A DNA stretch of 64,000 nt from Sinonovacula constricta (GCA_007844125.1 CM017561.1:58617715-58681714), one strand, 5' to 3'. Shown: positions 20,125-51,160, counted from the stretch's first letter. Translations and numbers: made by a program. The notes: generated from the sequence alone by a model not told the origin.

Positions 20125-22215
20125 CTTGGTGAAAGTTAATTGTACATTATTCACACTACTTAAAATACCTACAATATTCTGTCAGTATCAAGCTTATCAG
20201 TATTTTGTGTTTGGCTTACCTTTACACATTGGGTATATCATCGCATTTTCTTGTCGGAGATATAAATGTACTAGGTCGTTGACCTTAAAACTGCTAAAAA
20301 TAGTTGAAAGGCGCCGCGACGATCTTGATTCCCTTTACCCCAGGACACCAACGATATATATATGACCTAGTGATAAGATATCGGAATACTTTACCCACAG
20401 CAGCCTTACCAGATTAACCATTTTTAATAAAAAAGAAGCTTATTTACCAACATTGATCCAGTCGCTCTAATACAGTATTGCTTAATACAATTGTTACAGT
20501 AAGTAATATACTTGCATAACCGACATTTAGTGACGGCTCAAGCCGAAAAAAATCGGAATACAGCGGATCAAAATACGACTCAGGCGAAGGAAATTTGGCT
20601 TTACCTTAATCATACTAAATGTAAAATTTAGTGCGATCTAAATCATTGGAAATGGTAGGTTCTAAATGGCCTTTCATGATAATGGTATATGTACATATAT
20701 TGTAACGTAAAAGACAATCAAAATAGGACTGACTTTTTTTTTCAATTGTTTCATAATATAAAGATTGTCCGTTATTCATTTTTTAATGGTAACAGATATT
20801 ATTTACTAGAGTATTTATATTTAAATTAATTAAATAATAATAAATAAATTTCGTACAAATTGCTGTAAATTCGTTACAACAAATAGATGACAAGTGACGT
20901 TTAGCATACACTAAGTAGATAATTTAAACAGTATTAAATGTTTTAATAAAATACATCAATGGGATTTATTAAGTTTATGAAAACATGGAGGACATGTGAT
21001 TCATTCGTTACTCATAACGGTTAATGAGTGCTCGTTATCAGAAGGTGACAATTAGCAGATGTTACTGCTATTCCTTTGAAGCTAGCGATCCAGAAACTTA
21101 GTGGTTGTGTAATACCTTAATTGAATTGTTATCAATCCTAATTTAGGAATGGACATATAGTTCAATCCACTTATTATTACATTTTGAACAGCCCTTTATA
21201 GACTCTCCACCTAAAAGAATTAAAAATTAATATAAAGTTCCCGCAGGAAGAACAAATTCGACCACTAGTACATAGGTTAACCAAAATTAGCGAACAATGA
21301 ATCGGTGGTGTGCTTTTAAACGATTTACCTATTGAAGTATACTCCACAGGTTTCGTCTATAATAGTGGTTACTTTTTAACTTTACTTTCTTTAAATTTGT
21401 ATAAACAAGCATGTGGAAAATAAAGCTATTTTATTGTAGAAATAAACATATTTAATCTGAAATTCCTTTCTTAAGTCATTCTTCATTGCGTCTATATATA
21501 GATATATACATGCTAATTATAATGGGCAAATATTATCATGCTTATGAGTATTTGTATAAACCAGATTCTTACTACAAATTAGATGAAATAGGAATTATTC
21601 ATATATATACTATATATTACACTATATACTATAAAAACTGCCGATAAGAAGAAGGAAAAGTTCGACCATTGCACTCGAGTGTCTGTGATTTTATTTATAT
21701 AGTGTTTACACATGGACGGGATACTTGATCAAATATAAAAATACATGCGGATGTACATGTATAACTAGCCTAGTTTTCTGTTAAGAATAATATTGAATAT
21801 ATAAACTATTGCATATACTTTATGTAACTTTCTATATTGTGGAGATAAGACCAGATTGGTCGCCTTTAACGCCTGATGTCTGTCTTGCATGGAAAATTGC
21901 ACCGTGTAGGTACCACATTAGTCTTCAGAATTTGTAAGTATTTGTGTTTAAACAAATATATTTCACTGAAAGCTTTAATGGAACACAAAACAGCCCCCTT
22001 TCAATAAACACAATGAAACGACATTGGACTGATAAGTAAGTCAAAAGTAACAGGATCACGGGGTCAACCCGAATAGTTCGCAAAAACAATTTCATTTTTT
22101 TTATGTAAAACTGAGCAGAGAGTAATAAAATAAAACCCTGGTAGGAGCAATTCTAAATAATACATAGACACAGCTAGCATTTGTTTCTTTGTTTTGTTGT
22201 TTAGTTACATCGCAA
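20125..22215 (+). other. Intergenic, duplicated, no gene seen
   Basis: AT-rich, colinear with 54770-56880. It holds a conserved AGGTCGTTGACCT palindrome (about 20273-20285) and a MEF2-like CTAAAAATAG (about 20293-20302, lost in copy 2). No supported ORF. Confidence 0.5.
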
Positions 22216-22217
22216 CG

Positions 22218-22409
22218 ACACAATTATGGTCATATTGGCGACGTCCAGCTAATAATTGGTGGAGGAAGACCCCAGACTTAAGTCTGGGAAGAACCACCGG
22301 CGCACCGCAGGTTAGCTGGAAAAACTCCCCACTGGGACTGGAACACACGCGCTGAGGGGCTGAGGAGTTACAAGTCAGTGACTCTTACCGCTTGGCCACG
22401 GGCGCCCCT
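22218..22409 (-). mobile_element. SINE family B, copy 1
   Basis: On the minus strand the head reads GGCGCCCGTGGCCAAGCGG (A box like tRNA-Ser/Leu) and later GTTCCAGTCCC (B-box-like). The body ends in a conserved CGCCAATATGACCATAATTG tail. It occupies the same position as 58962-59171, so it predates the duplication. Confidence 0.75.
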
Positions 22410-22628
22410 CATATAAACTACATGTACTTGGAAAGGAAAAGTATGAACAAGTATCGTAGGACTCCATGCAAGTGATTGGACCACTAAGTAATAGGACATA
22501 TTTCCTTGTAACACCAGGTTTTTAGGTCTTCATAATCTGCTTTTGACGTAACCCAGTATGCCCAACACAGCCATTTTGTTGTCGAAAAGGCCATTTAAGC
22601 ATCTTCTAATGGTGGACTTTATACATGT

Positions 22629-22896
22629 GTTTGCTTATTTTATTGATAGCCCCACTACCAGTATTTCAATTATCTGGAGACAGTGTCGGCTTGAAGCTAA
22701 TATAGTGTTGCCTTCACTGAGTATAACATGCCACAAACACCCATACCGCACCCAGTCGCTTTTTCCTGTCACCAGGCGAACCTATCGTGCCAATAATTTT
22801 ATATCTGTTGAAGCATTAGCAAGGAGGCTACACCACTACCATTTTTAACGACTTTGGTATGTCTCGGCTCTACCGATTGCGCTGCTAGGTCCGGTT
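22629..22896 (-). mobile_element. SINE family A, minus-strand copy
   Basis: Its reverse complement has the same head (ACCGGACCTAGCAGCGCAAT) and body as the SINE at 54171-54484, but is more diverged. The 96-codon frame over it on the plus strand is only SINE antisense. Shared with 59352-59617. Confidence 0.8.
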
Positions 22897-22909
22897 TATA
22901 TGCGTGTAA

Positions 22910-23870
22910 GACAGTTTTACACAAATAAAGCAATATAAGCATAAATGAGTCAAGCGTATACATTTTTGTTCACGGCTAAAAACAGGTTGGTTTAGATGTA
23001 ACACTGTGTCGAATTTTTGCAAACAATATCTATGTCTACGTTGGTCTTGCGGAACATATGCAATCTCATTTAATGAGTCATTAATGGCCGTTGCGCATGC
23101 TCGCGGCGTCTATATGTATTCGTTCCTGGAGAAGCCTTATGCATAGCGCTATGTTGTTCTATAAACAAGTCAAGTGCGGCGATTTCAGACATAATATTTT
23201 GGTTGTTCTTTGACTTGAAGTGAGTATAAGAATTGAATGCAATTATAGTTTAAATTTTGCTACATCATTATCTGTCACTTGAAATTGTTATTGTTCCATA
23301 TACGTACAATGTATGTATGCTTTAAATATTTTTTGATATAAATTGCATTTTACAACGATGTGCTATGTACAAAATGTCAAATGCTATGCTCTTTCTTGTT
23401 GTTTGAATTGGGGCATTTATTTCATGTGTCCTAGGACAATTCGTTACTGTATATGATTTGAGACATGGACGTTTGACGGCATTGCATATATTTTGATTAC
23501 AACAAAGTTTGTTGGTCGTTTTCGTTGTAATCAAAACATGGTCCTTTGTTAAATAGGACCATGACGGCGACCTTGGATGCTCTGCATCAGTTTCCCCAAC
23601 TTCGTGACTACTTGAAGTTAATGACATTTTTGTAAACCAATCAAGTAGATTACGCGTGCCCCTGCTAGAATAAAACAGATATGGGTCATGTCATATCACC
23701 ATAATATTAATAAGCAAAAATGCGTTTTAACAGGTAAATAGCAACCTTTCTCGCGTAGTTATCCGTCTGCTTTACTTGCATTTTAGATTTGTGTTATTTT
23801 CTTGTTGTTGTTGTTCACATAGAGAAAACCGAAAAAGACTTTACGAAACAGGCTATTCGGCAAGAAAGAC
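22910..23870. other. Duplicated intergenic block with a minus-strand ORF
   Basis: It matches 59630-60600. A minus-strand frame at 23627-23322 (101 codons, MSLTSSSHEVGETDAEHPRS at its start) is similar in copy 2 but is broken there by a T-run at 60239-60249. Weak evidence for a gene; probably noncoding or a dead fragment. Confidence 0.3.
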
Positions 23871-23889
23871 CCTGACTTTATTACTGGTA

Positions 23890-24400
23890 AACAAAACTAG
23901 AATAGTTTAGTAACAGACCTACAATAGTTCAGTAACTTTTTCTACTTCCTTCTACAAAACTACAATATTTTCGTAACTTTCTACAAATCTTCATTATTTC
24001 AGTAACTTTCTCTACTTCCTTCTACAAAACTACAATAGTGCAGTAACTTTCTCTACTCCTACAACATAATAAAAAAAGTTCAGTAAATCTTTTTACTTTC
24101 TACTAAAAAACTACAATAGTTCAGTAACAGAACTATAATAGTTCAACATCTTTCATAATTAATTACTACAGTACCACGTTGATACTTTGAGAACTTCTCA
24201 AACTTCCTACTGCCATACCTCGTAACTTTAATTACTTCCCTAAGCTTTCTTCTGCAGTACTATGATAATTCAACTACTTCCCCAACTTTCTTCTGCAATA
24301 TTAAAATAATTTAACTACCTTCCCAACTTTCTGCTGCAGTACTAGGATTATTAAACTACTTCCATAACCCCAACTTTCAGCTACAGTACTACGAAAACTT
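23890..24400 (+). repeat. 41-bp and related minisatellite arrays, copy 1
   Basis: Units with CTTTCTCTACTTCCTTCTAC and AAAACTACAATAGTTCAGTA, followed by units with TTTCTTCTGCAGTACTATGA. Only a few copies of each remain here, against many in copy 2. Confidence 0.85.
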
Positions 24401-24716
24401 TTACTTTGTCGTGTGTAGTAACATAATTACAGAGATAGCAGTTATCTCAAGGTTAGCTCAAATATCGGAATGAATAGAAATTATTTTATAACTTTCGACT
24501 TACAACCTAACTTGAAACTGATCTAAATAGTATTCTCTTCCATTCCCGGTTAATTGCAAGCTCCACTGCATTCAGATCATCTCGGTTAATTCACGAGTCA
24601 TCTCTGAATGTATTAACGAAAATTCCACATTTCGATGCCTATGATCTCACCAAAACAGCACCGATAAATGTGTTTAGTCATCTCTTTTGTGCATACAATA
24701 ACAAGAGTTCCAGATT

Positions 24717-26030
24717 GAGTTTACTGAATTTGATAGAGCAACTACACCTGCTGAAATATGTAAGGCTTGCAGAAAGCTTAATTCAACAACGTCATTCAAC
24801 AGGACCCGACCTCATGATCAACGAGGGCTTAAAATGAGATTTTAAACACCTGAGCAATTATTTATGCGTGTTTTTTTTTACAAATTGTTAGATACAGGTT
24901 ATTTTCCGAATAAATGGAGTTATAGTTAAGTCATTCCGTTGCATAAAACGGGGACGTGAATAATGTGGAAAATTGTAGAGGTATATCTTTAGTAAGTCAC
25001 CTTTGTAAATCATTCACACACATTCTTAGACTGAGTAATTGGGCAAAGGATTACAGCGTGTATACCGAGGCTCAGGCCGGCTTTTGAAAGAAAATGGGTA
25101 CTGTTGATAACTTTTTTGGTAATAGCTGGATTAATTAGTCATTTTCTTAACGCAAATAAGAAGATTTATATTACAATGATTAATTTCCAAAAGGCGTACG
25201 ATTGTATAGTTAGAGTTATTCTATGGTGCAAATTGATACAGTTTGGTGTTAGGGGGAAAGATCTTCAATATAATAAAATCTATGTACAGACAAATTGAGT
25301 CAAAGGTTTAATATAATAACAATGAGACACGTATACGCACGCTTTAGTAAATTGTCTCTCATCTTTTCTCTTTAATGACATTGAACAGGACCTTAAAACA
25401 AATGGGTTCGAGGGTGTAACTATTGATCAGCTTAAAATGTTTATAGTGTTGTATGCTGATGATATTATGTTATTATCGGAAACAGAAAAAGGTTCACAAC
25501 AGGAATCAGACATAATGTATAACTATTGTAAAGCATCAATTAGTTATTAATGCACAAAAAGTAAGGTTGTGATTTATAAAAAAAAGGTAGACAAACATGC
25601 AGTTACATGACTTTTATATATGATACCGAACCACTAGAAATTGTAAGCACGTTCAATTGTCTTGGTATCGTGTTATTCTCAGGTGTCTCATTTACGCACG
25701 CTTACAATACACTATCAGGTCACCCTATGAAAGCATATAATAAACTTAGAAATCTTATCTTACTTACTTCCCTGGTATGAAAGTAAGTCATACAATTGAT
25801 TTATTTGATAAATTTGTTCAATCAATTCTCAATTATGGCTTTGACATCTGGGGATACAACATTGCAACGAATATAGAACGTGTACACTTACCTATCTGTA
25901 AACAATTACTTGGTGGTAACACCCAAACACCGAATTTAATTGTATATGAAGAGTTAGGTAGAATGCCTCTCAGACAACTAAGGCTAGCGAAAATAATAAT
26001 AAAATGGTTCAAAATTTACTGAGTCAAGAC
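24717..26030 (+). pseudogene. Decayed LINE (non-LTR retrotransposon) reverse transcriptase, copy 1
   Basis: Fragments in shifting frames: EFDRATTPAEICKACRKLN, the RT motif MINFQKAYD (about 25174), the catalytic VLYADDIMLLSE (about 25448), EPLEIVSTFNCLGIVL, and a C-terminal part LFDKFVQSILNYGFDIWGYN with GRMPLRQLRLAKIIIKWF. This is RT fingers/palm/thumb order followed by the C-terminal region of a non-LTR element. Stops and frameshifts abound. It predates the duplication, being also at 62330-64000. Clade not resolved. Confidence 0.8.
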
Positions 26031-26039
26031 AAAAGATAC

Positions 26040-27700
26040 ACCAGACAAACACACCTCTTGATGTTACATGATATGGAATTAATGCCAAACACAATGTCTT
26101 GGGCATATATGTGAAAATAATACTTGAAGCATATGGCTTTTGTGAAGAGGAGTTATACCAATGAGTACATATATTGTAAAAAATTTCTAATAACATTATT
26201 ATGCTCATACAATAGTTCATCGGAAATCTAAATGCCATAATAAATACTATACAAATACAAAAAATGTTAATGGTTGTAAACCAAAACTAAACTATATATT
26301 ACATTTCCGGTACATGCAAACTATCGGTGAGCTTGTTTTTACACGCACATTAACATTGCACAATTATGAAATTTTCGCACTTTTCACTTGAATGACAAGA
26401 TGCGTAGATTGGATATGCATGGACGTTTAGGAAAATATTCATGAAAACTAGGCAAGTGATTCTGGTTATTTACCCACGCTTTTATGTCATCAATGGGCAC
26501 AATCAACACTGATCTAGTCTGTTCGCCCACTTACTTTAAACGCGTAAATTTATGTGAATTTAAATAAACTTAAAAGCAATTTAGTGCTCGACGGAAATCA
26601 AAAGTACGTTCACAAATGTAGAAAACAAATTAATATTAAGCCACTATTCATATACCATTGATGTGATCAAACGTTCAAGATGTGCTTGTGTTTGTCAAAA
26701 CAATGTGCTTGTCTGGTAAATAGCACTGAACATCTGACATCATGATATCGCGACTTCCGTACATTTCCCGCCCTGCCAATCACGTGCACGTGCGTTAATA
26801 CCAATTAATTTGTGACACTTTTATGACACCACTAATCTTAAAGGAAGTAGGATTTTTAGCCGTTATGTTGATTGGTTTGATCCCTACATATAGCAGGTTG
26901 GCCGGAGGTGTTAATTGTTCTGTTCTTAAATCGATATACTCTTATAGTGAAATGGTCCTTATTTAGTCTTTTTAGGATAAGACGTTTACATACGCTCGTA
27001 AAATTACATATATCAATCTCTACTGCACATCAGCATGTACCTTGACGGCAGTATAGATACTGAAAATAATACCCTTGAGACAACAATAGAAAATGATACA
27101 ATATTTAATCATTTCAAATTCGAGCAAGTTAGCATACACTCTATTACCCTATGAACATTGCTTTATGTTGGGTAAGATAAAAAAGTTCGAAAAAAATATA
27201 CTTAAATCCTACTGTTTAAATGCCTTACAATCCTTACAGTTTATCAATGGATATGATCCACATCCGGAGCACATTACGAAAAGAAGGATGTAAATGATTT
27301 TACTGAGTACAAATTAACGCATAAATTCAGAGATGGCGGTAGGACGCTAAGGTCAAAATTTACTGCAACAATTTAGTTAGTTTAGGATAGTTTTTTAACA
27401 CGCAATTAAGACTGGGAGCAAGCTACCATGCTAAAGAATGCAAGTTCACCCCTAGGAACTGTTCCTACTGTGACCTATAGAAATCCTTTTACCCCGTGCT
27501 GGTATGGTTAATGCAGCACACAATAGCAAGAGATTAGCTACAAAGAGCGAATAAAAATGATTAACAAATTTACTGCCCTAAAATCCGCACACAGAGGTTA
27601 GATATTGTTATATAATATTTGACATAGGCAAAGTGTCAGATCTATAACCTTTAAAAGAAAGATAAAATGAATTTCTATATTATGATTTTGGGATACGGAC
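26040..27700. other. Single-copy AT-rich stretch, no supported gene
   Basis: No recognisable gene. A 66-codon frame at 27093-27293 (with FINGYDPHPEHITKRRM) continues in other frames as FRDGGRTLRSKFT and may be a fragment of a dead transposon ORF, but I cannot place it. Confidence 0.35.
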
Positions 27701-27713
27701 AAAGCCCCTAAGG

Positions 27714-27875
27714 ACAAAATCCCCTGGGTCAAAAAATGTCAAGGTGGACAAAAACCGCTGGGTAAATTTTACAACTAGGACAAAAGCCCCTGGATAAATT
27801 TTACAACTAGGACAAAAAACCTTGAATGAATTTTACAACTAGGACAAAAAACCCTGAATGAATTTTACAAAAAGA
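27714..27875 (+). repeat. 32-bp GGACAAAA minisatellite
   Basis: Four to five tandem units of about 32 bp: AGGACAAAA, CCCCTGG or CCTTGAATG, then AATTTTACAACT. The GGACAAAA word is the complement of the TTTTGTCC in the arrays at 8315 and 50880. Confidence 0.8.
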
Positions 27876-28269
27876 TATAAACTTAATTAGTCAATATCAC
27901 GATCAGTTAGAGTATTAAAGTCAATGCAGGACATTATATCGTTGATTAAAAATAAAAGTAATATTGTACATATCTTTGTTTTGCTTGTTGTTTTATTTTT
28001 ATTTATTTTTTTAAATTTGTGTATTTAGTTTTCTTTTCTAAAAATAATATTTTGCTACTTTCACAAAGCTGCTTTAAAAACACTCTTTTTTGTTTCTCGA
28101 CATTTATTATCGCACCACGGAGACGTTCGATTTTGTTTATTGTTTCTTTTCTTTTGGTGTTTCTATCCTACTAAACAAGTAATTGAAATGTTATTTATCG
28201 AAGATTGAATCTCTACAGTTGTTGATATCTATTTCAGTACTGAAACCAATAATGGTGATTTTGATTCAC

Positions 28270-28720
28270 TTAATAAATTTGTAAACTGTGCGAGCTTGTC
28301 GCTATCCCATCGTGTTTAACGTGTGTTGGATCATTTTTGTTGTGGATAGCATAGAAAACTCTGTTGGAGAGTGATCTGAAAAAAAACTTGCATGTGGGTA
28401 ACAGAATTCGGCTTTTGTCAGTAATAACGTAGTCAATAAGACTTGAAACAGGTTTGTTTCTCAGAAGTAGACGAGCACAATCCTGGTTCGTGTCGACCAT
28501 TCAGTATCGCAAGGTTGTTTTCTATACACAAGTAAAGCAGTTGCACGCAAATATTATTCACGTGCAAGACATCCATATAATGGACATAAAAGACAAGCAC
28601 CTCGTAGGCACAGTGTGATGTCATTAAAAGCACTGGACTCACTTGTACCAACAAATATGTGCTAAAAACAAAAAAAGTAATTATCTTGTTATGTACAGAT
28701 AATAAAAAAGCACAGTTCAT
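28270..28720 (-). pseudogene. LINE endonuclease remnant
   Basis: The minus-strand frame contains LLYLCIENNLAILNGRH, then in another frame LIDYVITDKSRILLPTCKFF and SLSNRVF. The N-L-x-I-L-N-G-R and S-x-I-D-Y-V-I-T motifs are typical of the apurinic-type endonuclease domain of non-LTR retrotransposons. It lies only a few hundred bases upstream of gene B exon 1, in opposite orientation. Confidence 0.5.
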
Positions 28721-28739
28721 ATGTTTTGACAGTTACTGT

Positions 28740-29070
28740 TTCACAGTTAATGTTTTTAATTGTGTCTTAACAAGGGAGATTATTCTAAGTGTCCAGAAGT
28801 TTTGAGTGAAATTCTAATTCAATATGAGCTACGGTGATCCACTTTAAAATTAACGTTTATATGTTTAAATAAATGCTTCCTTAATTTACGAAGGAACTTA
28901 TGAAATTGATGAAAGAATGGATATATTTGGACATTAAAATGAAAATATATCCTTATTTTACTTATATACTTATTGATCGCTATTTGCATAAGATCACAAA
29001 CTTCTAGTCGGCTAAAATAATTATAATTCCATTTTGACATGTGTTTAAAACAACTTCAACAGCTGCTACA
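28740..29070 (+). promoter_or_regulatory. Immediate upstream region of gene B start codon
   Basis: AT-rich, with no clear TATA box tied to a start site. A possible acceptor (AACTTCAACAG, ending 29062) lies 9 bases before the ATG. This would suit splicing from a distant noncoding exon such as 9440-9554, but its pyrimidine tract is weak. Confidence 0.3.
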
Positions 29071-47387
<18,317 letters not shown>

Positions 47388-48104
47388 CGTCATTATTGAC
47401 GTCTTCATTGAAATTGCCTTTTACAAATATGCATATCTGTGTCAATGTTTAGTCGGATTTAAAACATTTGAAACGTGCTTAATGTCATATCATTATAATC
47501 TGTAGATATACATATATATATGCACGTATTTCTATACAAAATTCTTTGTTGCTTCATATTTTTCCCTTTGACGTACAATGGACAGGTGTAATTTAATTCA
47601 GTATAACTATGAATAGGCTACTAGAACTCAGTACAGCACTCTGGTATTTTGTCGGACAGTCTAATAATCAATGTTATGCTTTAATAACAATTATACACTT
47701 CCACTTATCTATATATAAGGCAGACATTAATGCTTCAAATAGCGTCAATACTGCTAGATTGTATGACGTCATAACTTGGGTCCAGATGTATGTCATCGCT
47801 TTTAACCTTTTGTTTATAGGTGATGTTTCTTTTCACTGTTTTTTTTTGTGTGAGAATACTCAAGAAATGCGGATATAGCTCTGTAAACTGGTTAGAGCAA
47901 TCCAGTTGGTCCTTTCGCCGGCTTATCGTATCTGATGAATTTCTATGTTAATGACTCGTCCCATTTTTGTCGCTTTTGCATAAAACTGACACTGTATATA
48001 GTTATCAAACGCTTTTTTTAAAATTCAATTTTAACGCTACAAATACAAAAATCATTTATCGTAATAATATCTACGATATATCCCACGTATGAAAAACTAT
48101 TTTG

Positions 48105-48600
48105 ATACTAAAAACAAACCTTTTGTGTTTCAAAACGGATTGTAACGTTCAGCTACTTTTGAAATAACCCGTTTTGAAATAAAGTTGTTTTAATGGCTAA
48201 TGTCACTCAGGTGCATTTGTTGGTATGGATCATTATAAATATGATTTGACCCAAAAATTAACTGGGCATGAAAGCCGAAATGGGCTTATCAGCAAATAAA
48301 GAAAATGCTTATTTTTCGCTAATTACATGTCGGAAAAGAGAAACATTTGAAAAAATAACCCAAAGATTATTTGAAGGCCTAAATGGACTAGCGAATTACA
48401 AAATAGACTGAAAGCAACATTTTCCTACACCAACAAATGCATCAAAAGTGATATTAGCCATTATATATACAAAACATATTACAAAACAGGTTATTTTAAA
48501 AGTAATTGGACGATACATACCGTTTTAAAAAAAATCCAGTTTTGAAGTAATTATTTTCTAGTTCTGCTTTCTAGTATTACTCCCCATTTTCTTATGTAAA
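48105..48600. mobile_element. Inverted-repeat (MITE-like) element, copy 2
   Basis: Same element as 6155-6645, with arms around 48110-48185 and 48475-48595 (TTCAAAACGGATTG and CACTTTTG-like words inverted). Arms are more diverged from each other here. Confidence 0.7.
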
Positions 48601-48939
48601 TGTTCAAAATGTTCTTCAAAAGATCATTGCCTTTGGAAACACATTTACTGAGATCGCCAAGATCGCCAATTATTGATCAATCCTTCGTGCACTGGTGTGA
48701 TATCTAAAATGTTTCATATTAGTTTCAGCTTACGTACAAAGACAAAAATGCTAAAATAAACATGTGTTTAAGAGGAGCAACCTTGAAAATAAAAGAAAAA
48801 TGCTCACATTTGTCTCCCTTTTAATTGTGATGCTATAGCTATAATGTTGCATTGTTCTGTGGATGAAATGTTTACACACGTTGACAAAGGCGGACAAAAC
48901 CCCTTACCACATTCCTTCCGGAAAATGTTTATAACGATA

Positions 48940-49660
48940 AATACCCAGAAAATCACACCCATCCCGCTCCATATAGTTAGCATCTGTGTTATACAACTGC
49001 CAGAAAATTACACCCCACCCACATCACAAATGCATGATCTGTGTTAAAAACTGCCAGAAAACCACCCCCTCTCTCGTCACATAGTAAGGATCTGTGTTGT
49101 AAAACTGCCAGAAAATCACACCCTCTCGCATCAAACAGTAAGGATTTGTGTAATAAAACTGCCAAAAAAATCACACCCCTCTCGCATCACATAGTAAGAC
49201 TTTGTCTAATAAAACTGCCAGAAAAATTATACTCCTCTCTCATCACATAATAAGGATCTGTGTTGTAAACTGCCAGAAAATCACACGTCTCTCGCATCAT
49301 ACAGCAGGATTAGTTTAATAAAACTGCCAGGAAATCACACCCATTTCGTATCACGTAGTATGGATCTGTGTTATAAAACTGCTAGAAAATCATACACCCC
49401 TGTTTAATCACATAGTCAAAATCTAAGCAATAAACCTGTCAGAAAATCACCTCCACCTATGGTATCACATAGTCAGGAACTGGGCAATAAAGATGCCAGA
49501 AAATCACCCCACCCCTTTCGTTTCCCTTAGTCAGGAACTAAGTTATAAAATTGCAAGAAAATCACCCCTCCCCCCATTGTGGGTAATACAACTGCAAAGG
49601 AAATCTCACACTCTCGAACCACATAGCTGGGATCTGGGTAATAAAACTGCAAGGACATCG
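48940..49660 (+). repeat. 53-bp minisatellite array, copy 2
   Basis: About thirteen diverged units with CTGCCAGAAAA and CATCACATAGT words. It lacks the near-identical block present in copy 1. Confidence 0.9.
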
Positions 49661-49817
49661 GTCCCTCACCAATAACGAGATACGCTTTATAAATACAGGT
49701 ACTAATTGTTTTTTATTACGCTCACGGAAGGCAGAAACAGTGTAACGGTATGTTCACTCTATAAGGCAAATGATCTGCTTGTGTATTATACCTAACAATG
49801 ACGGATGACACGCAATG

Positions 49818-49821
<4 letters not shown>

Positions 49822-49880
<59 letters not shown>
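49822..49880 (+). repeat. GA microsatellite
   Basis: Nearly perfect GA run of about 58 bases at the place of the copy 1 poly-G tract. Confidence 0.9.
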
Positions 49881-49889
<9 letters not shown>

Positions 49890-49981
49890 AGGGCGTCATT
49901 AGCACCTTATTAGACAAACTTGTATGGGATGAGTGTAGGACGACACAACCCCAGCCCTACTGACAACACCCCCCATCACCA

Positions 49982-50864
49982 GGTGTATCCTCATTTCGGA
50001 CTATCTGCATTCCGGACCATTATTTCGGACCATCATTCCTGACCATGCTATAGTCATCCCGGACCAATTTGGTCGTCATCCCGGACCATATAATAATCAT
50101 TCCGGACCATATTTATTTGAGTTATGAAATAATAATTAGAACTTAGGAAAGAAGTCTAGATGATGCAAGATCGTTGCAAAACCCTTTTATTGGCATAAAA
50201 ATTCTTTTTAACTTGTGTCAGTATTTAATGTGTCAATTTCTCACCTCATGCGTATTGTTGAGATGCCTGAATATTCATAGAGTTAAACTTTTTAAGAGAA
50301 TAGTTTCGTAATTAAGAGAATAGTTTCGTAATTAAAAAAAGAAGAAGATTTGAGTCCACAAGTGAGAAAAAAGCACATATACAATATATATATATATATT
50401 AACAACTTAATTAAAACAATAGTACGTTCTCACATTTAACATGCACATTGAACAGTAGGCACGTGTAAAAACTCACTCTCACAAGTCAATAATTCTTACT
50501 TTCGTCAATACAGCGCGCCGCACGCATCTAGAAGACGCTTCGTTGAACTTTCTTTCTTCGTATACTCCCCCCCACAGCTGTTTCAGAACAACTAATTAAT
50601 GCATAGTCTTCTGATCTTTCTTTCTTCGCATACTCCCCCCCCCTCCCCACAGCTGTTGCAGAACAACTAATTGACGCATATTCTTCATTCTTTAACTTTT
50701 GCGAGTAGATAAACACATGCTGATAATTAACAACATTAATTGGACAACTAATTACAGTGGACAACTAATCAATAAGTATGGTCCAGAGTGATCATTATAT
50801 GGTCCGGGATGACGACCAAATTGGTCCGGGATGACTATAACATGGTCCGGAATGAGGGTAATCC
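49982..50864. mobile_element. Long-TIR MITE (possibly Mutator-like), copy 2 only
   Basis: About 880 bp with inverted arms: left carries TATAGTCATCCCGGACCAAT and TTGGTCGTCATCCCGGACCA, right carries their reverse complements at 50793-50850. Arms exceed 90 bp. Flanks CCATCACCA and CCACCACCA suggest a 9-bp target duplication with one mismatch, as in Mutator-like elements, though the flank is low-complexity. Inside, a block of about 80 bp (CTTTCTTTCTTCG to CAGAACAACTAATT) is tandemly duplicated. Absent from copy 1. No transposase. Confidence 0.75.
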
Positions 50865-50879
50865 CCACCACCACACCCC

Positions 50880-51160
50880 GCATTTAATTTATGAAGTGTG
50901 TCCAGAGGGTGTTTTGGTGGAGGATATAAAAAGTCGCGGGGTGTTTTGTCCGCATTGGAAAACTGTTCAGAGGTGTTTTGTCCGTCTTGGAAATTGTAGG
51001 CGTGTTGGCGGTATGTTTTTGCATGTTTTTTGGGGAGGAGGGGTGGGGGGCGTTTTGTCCTTTTTTGTCACAGGATGTTTTTCCCGAGGTGTTTTAACAT
51101 TGCGTGTTTTGTTGGGGTTGTTTTATTCGTGGCTGTTTCGTTAGGAGTTGTTGATTTACG
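50880..51160 (+). repeat. GGTGTTTTGTCC-type degenerate minisatellite, copy 2
   Basis: Words GGGGTGTTTTGTCC, GAGGTGTTTTGTCCGTC and GGCGTTTTGTCC recur. Matches 8315-8660 but lacks the long T and G runs. Confidence 0.75.

Larger units (their letters stand above)
1..26003 (+). repeat. Segmental duplication, copy 1 (truncated by window start)
   Basis: This stretch aligns colinearly with about 42812-64000. Anchors: 949 with 43383, 1596 with 44100, 4338 with 46420, 5365 with 47304, 6160 with 48110, 9440 with 52164, 11340 with 54605, 20125 with 54770, 22218 with 58962, 23880 with 60600, 25000 with 63020, 25980 with 63975. The offset changes where one copy has an insertion or deletion. The largest difference is the 8.6-kb element at 11499-20118, which only this copy has. 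Confidence 0.95.

Noticed and set aside
22558..22848. 96-codon ORF, with a similar 84-codon ORF at 59281-59535
   Set aside because: Both lie over the antisense strand of a tRNA-derived SINE; their similarity comes from shared repeat sequence.
23322..23627. 101-codon minus-strand ORF as a real gene
   Set aside because: The start region is similar in copy 2 but the frame breaks after about 35 codons at a homopolymer; no family recognised. Kept only as a low-confidence note.
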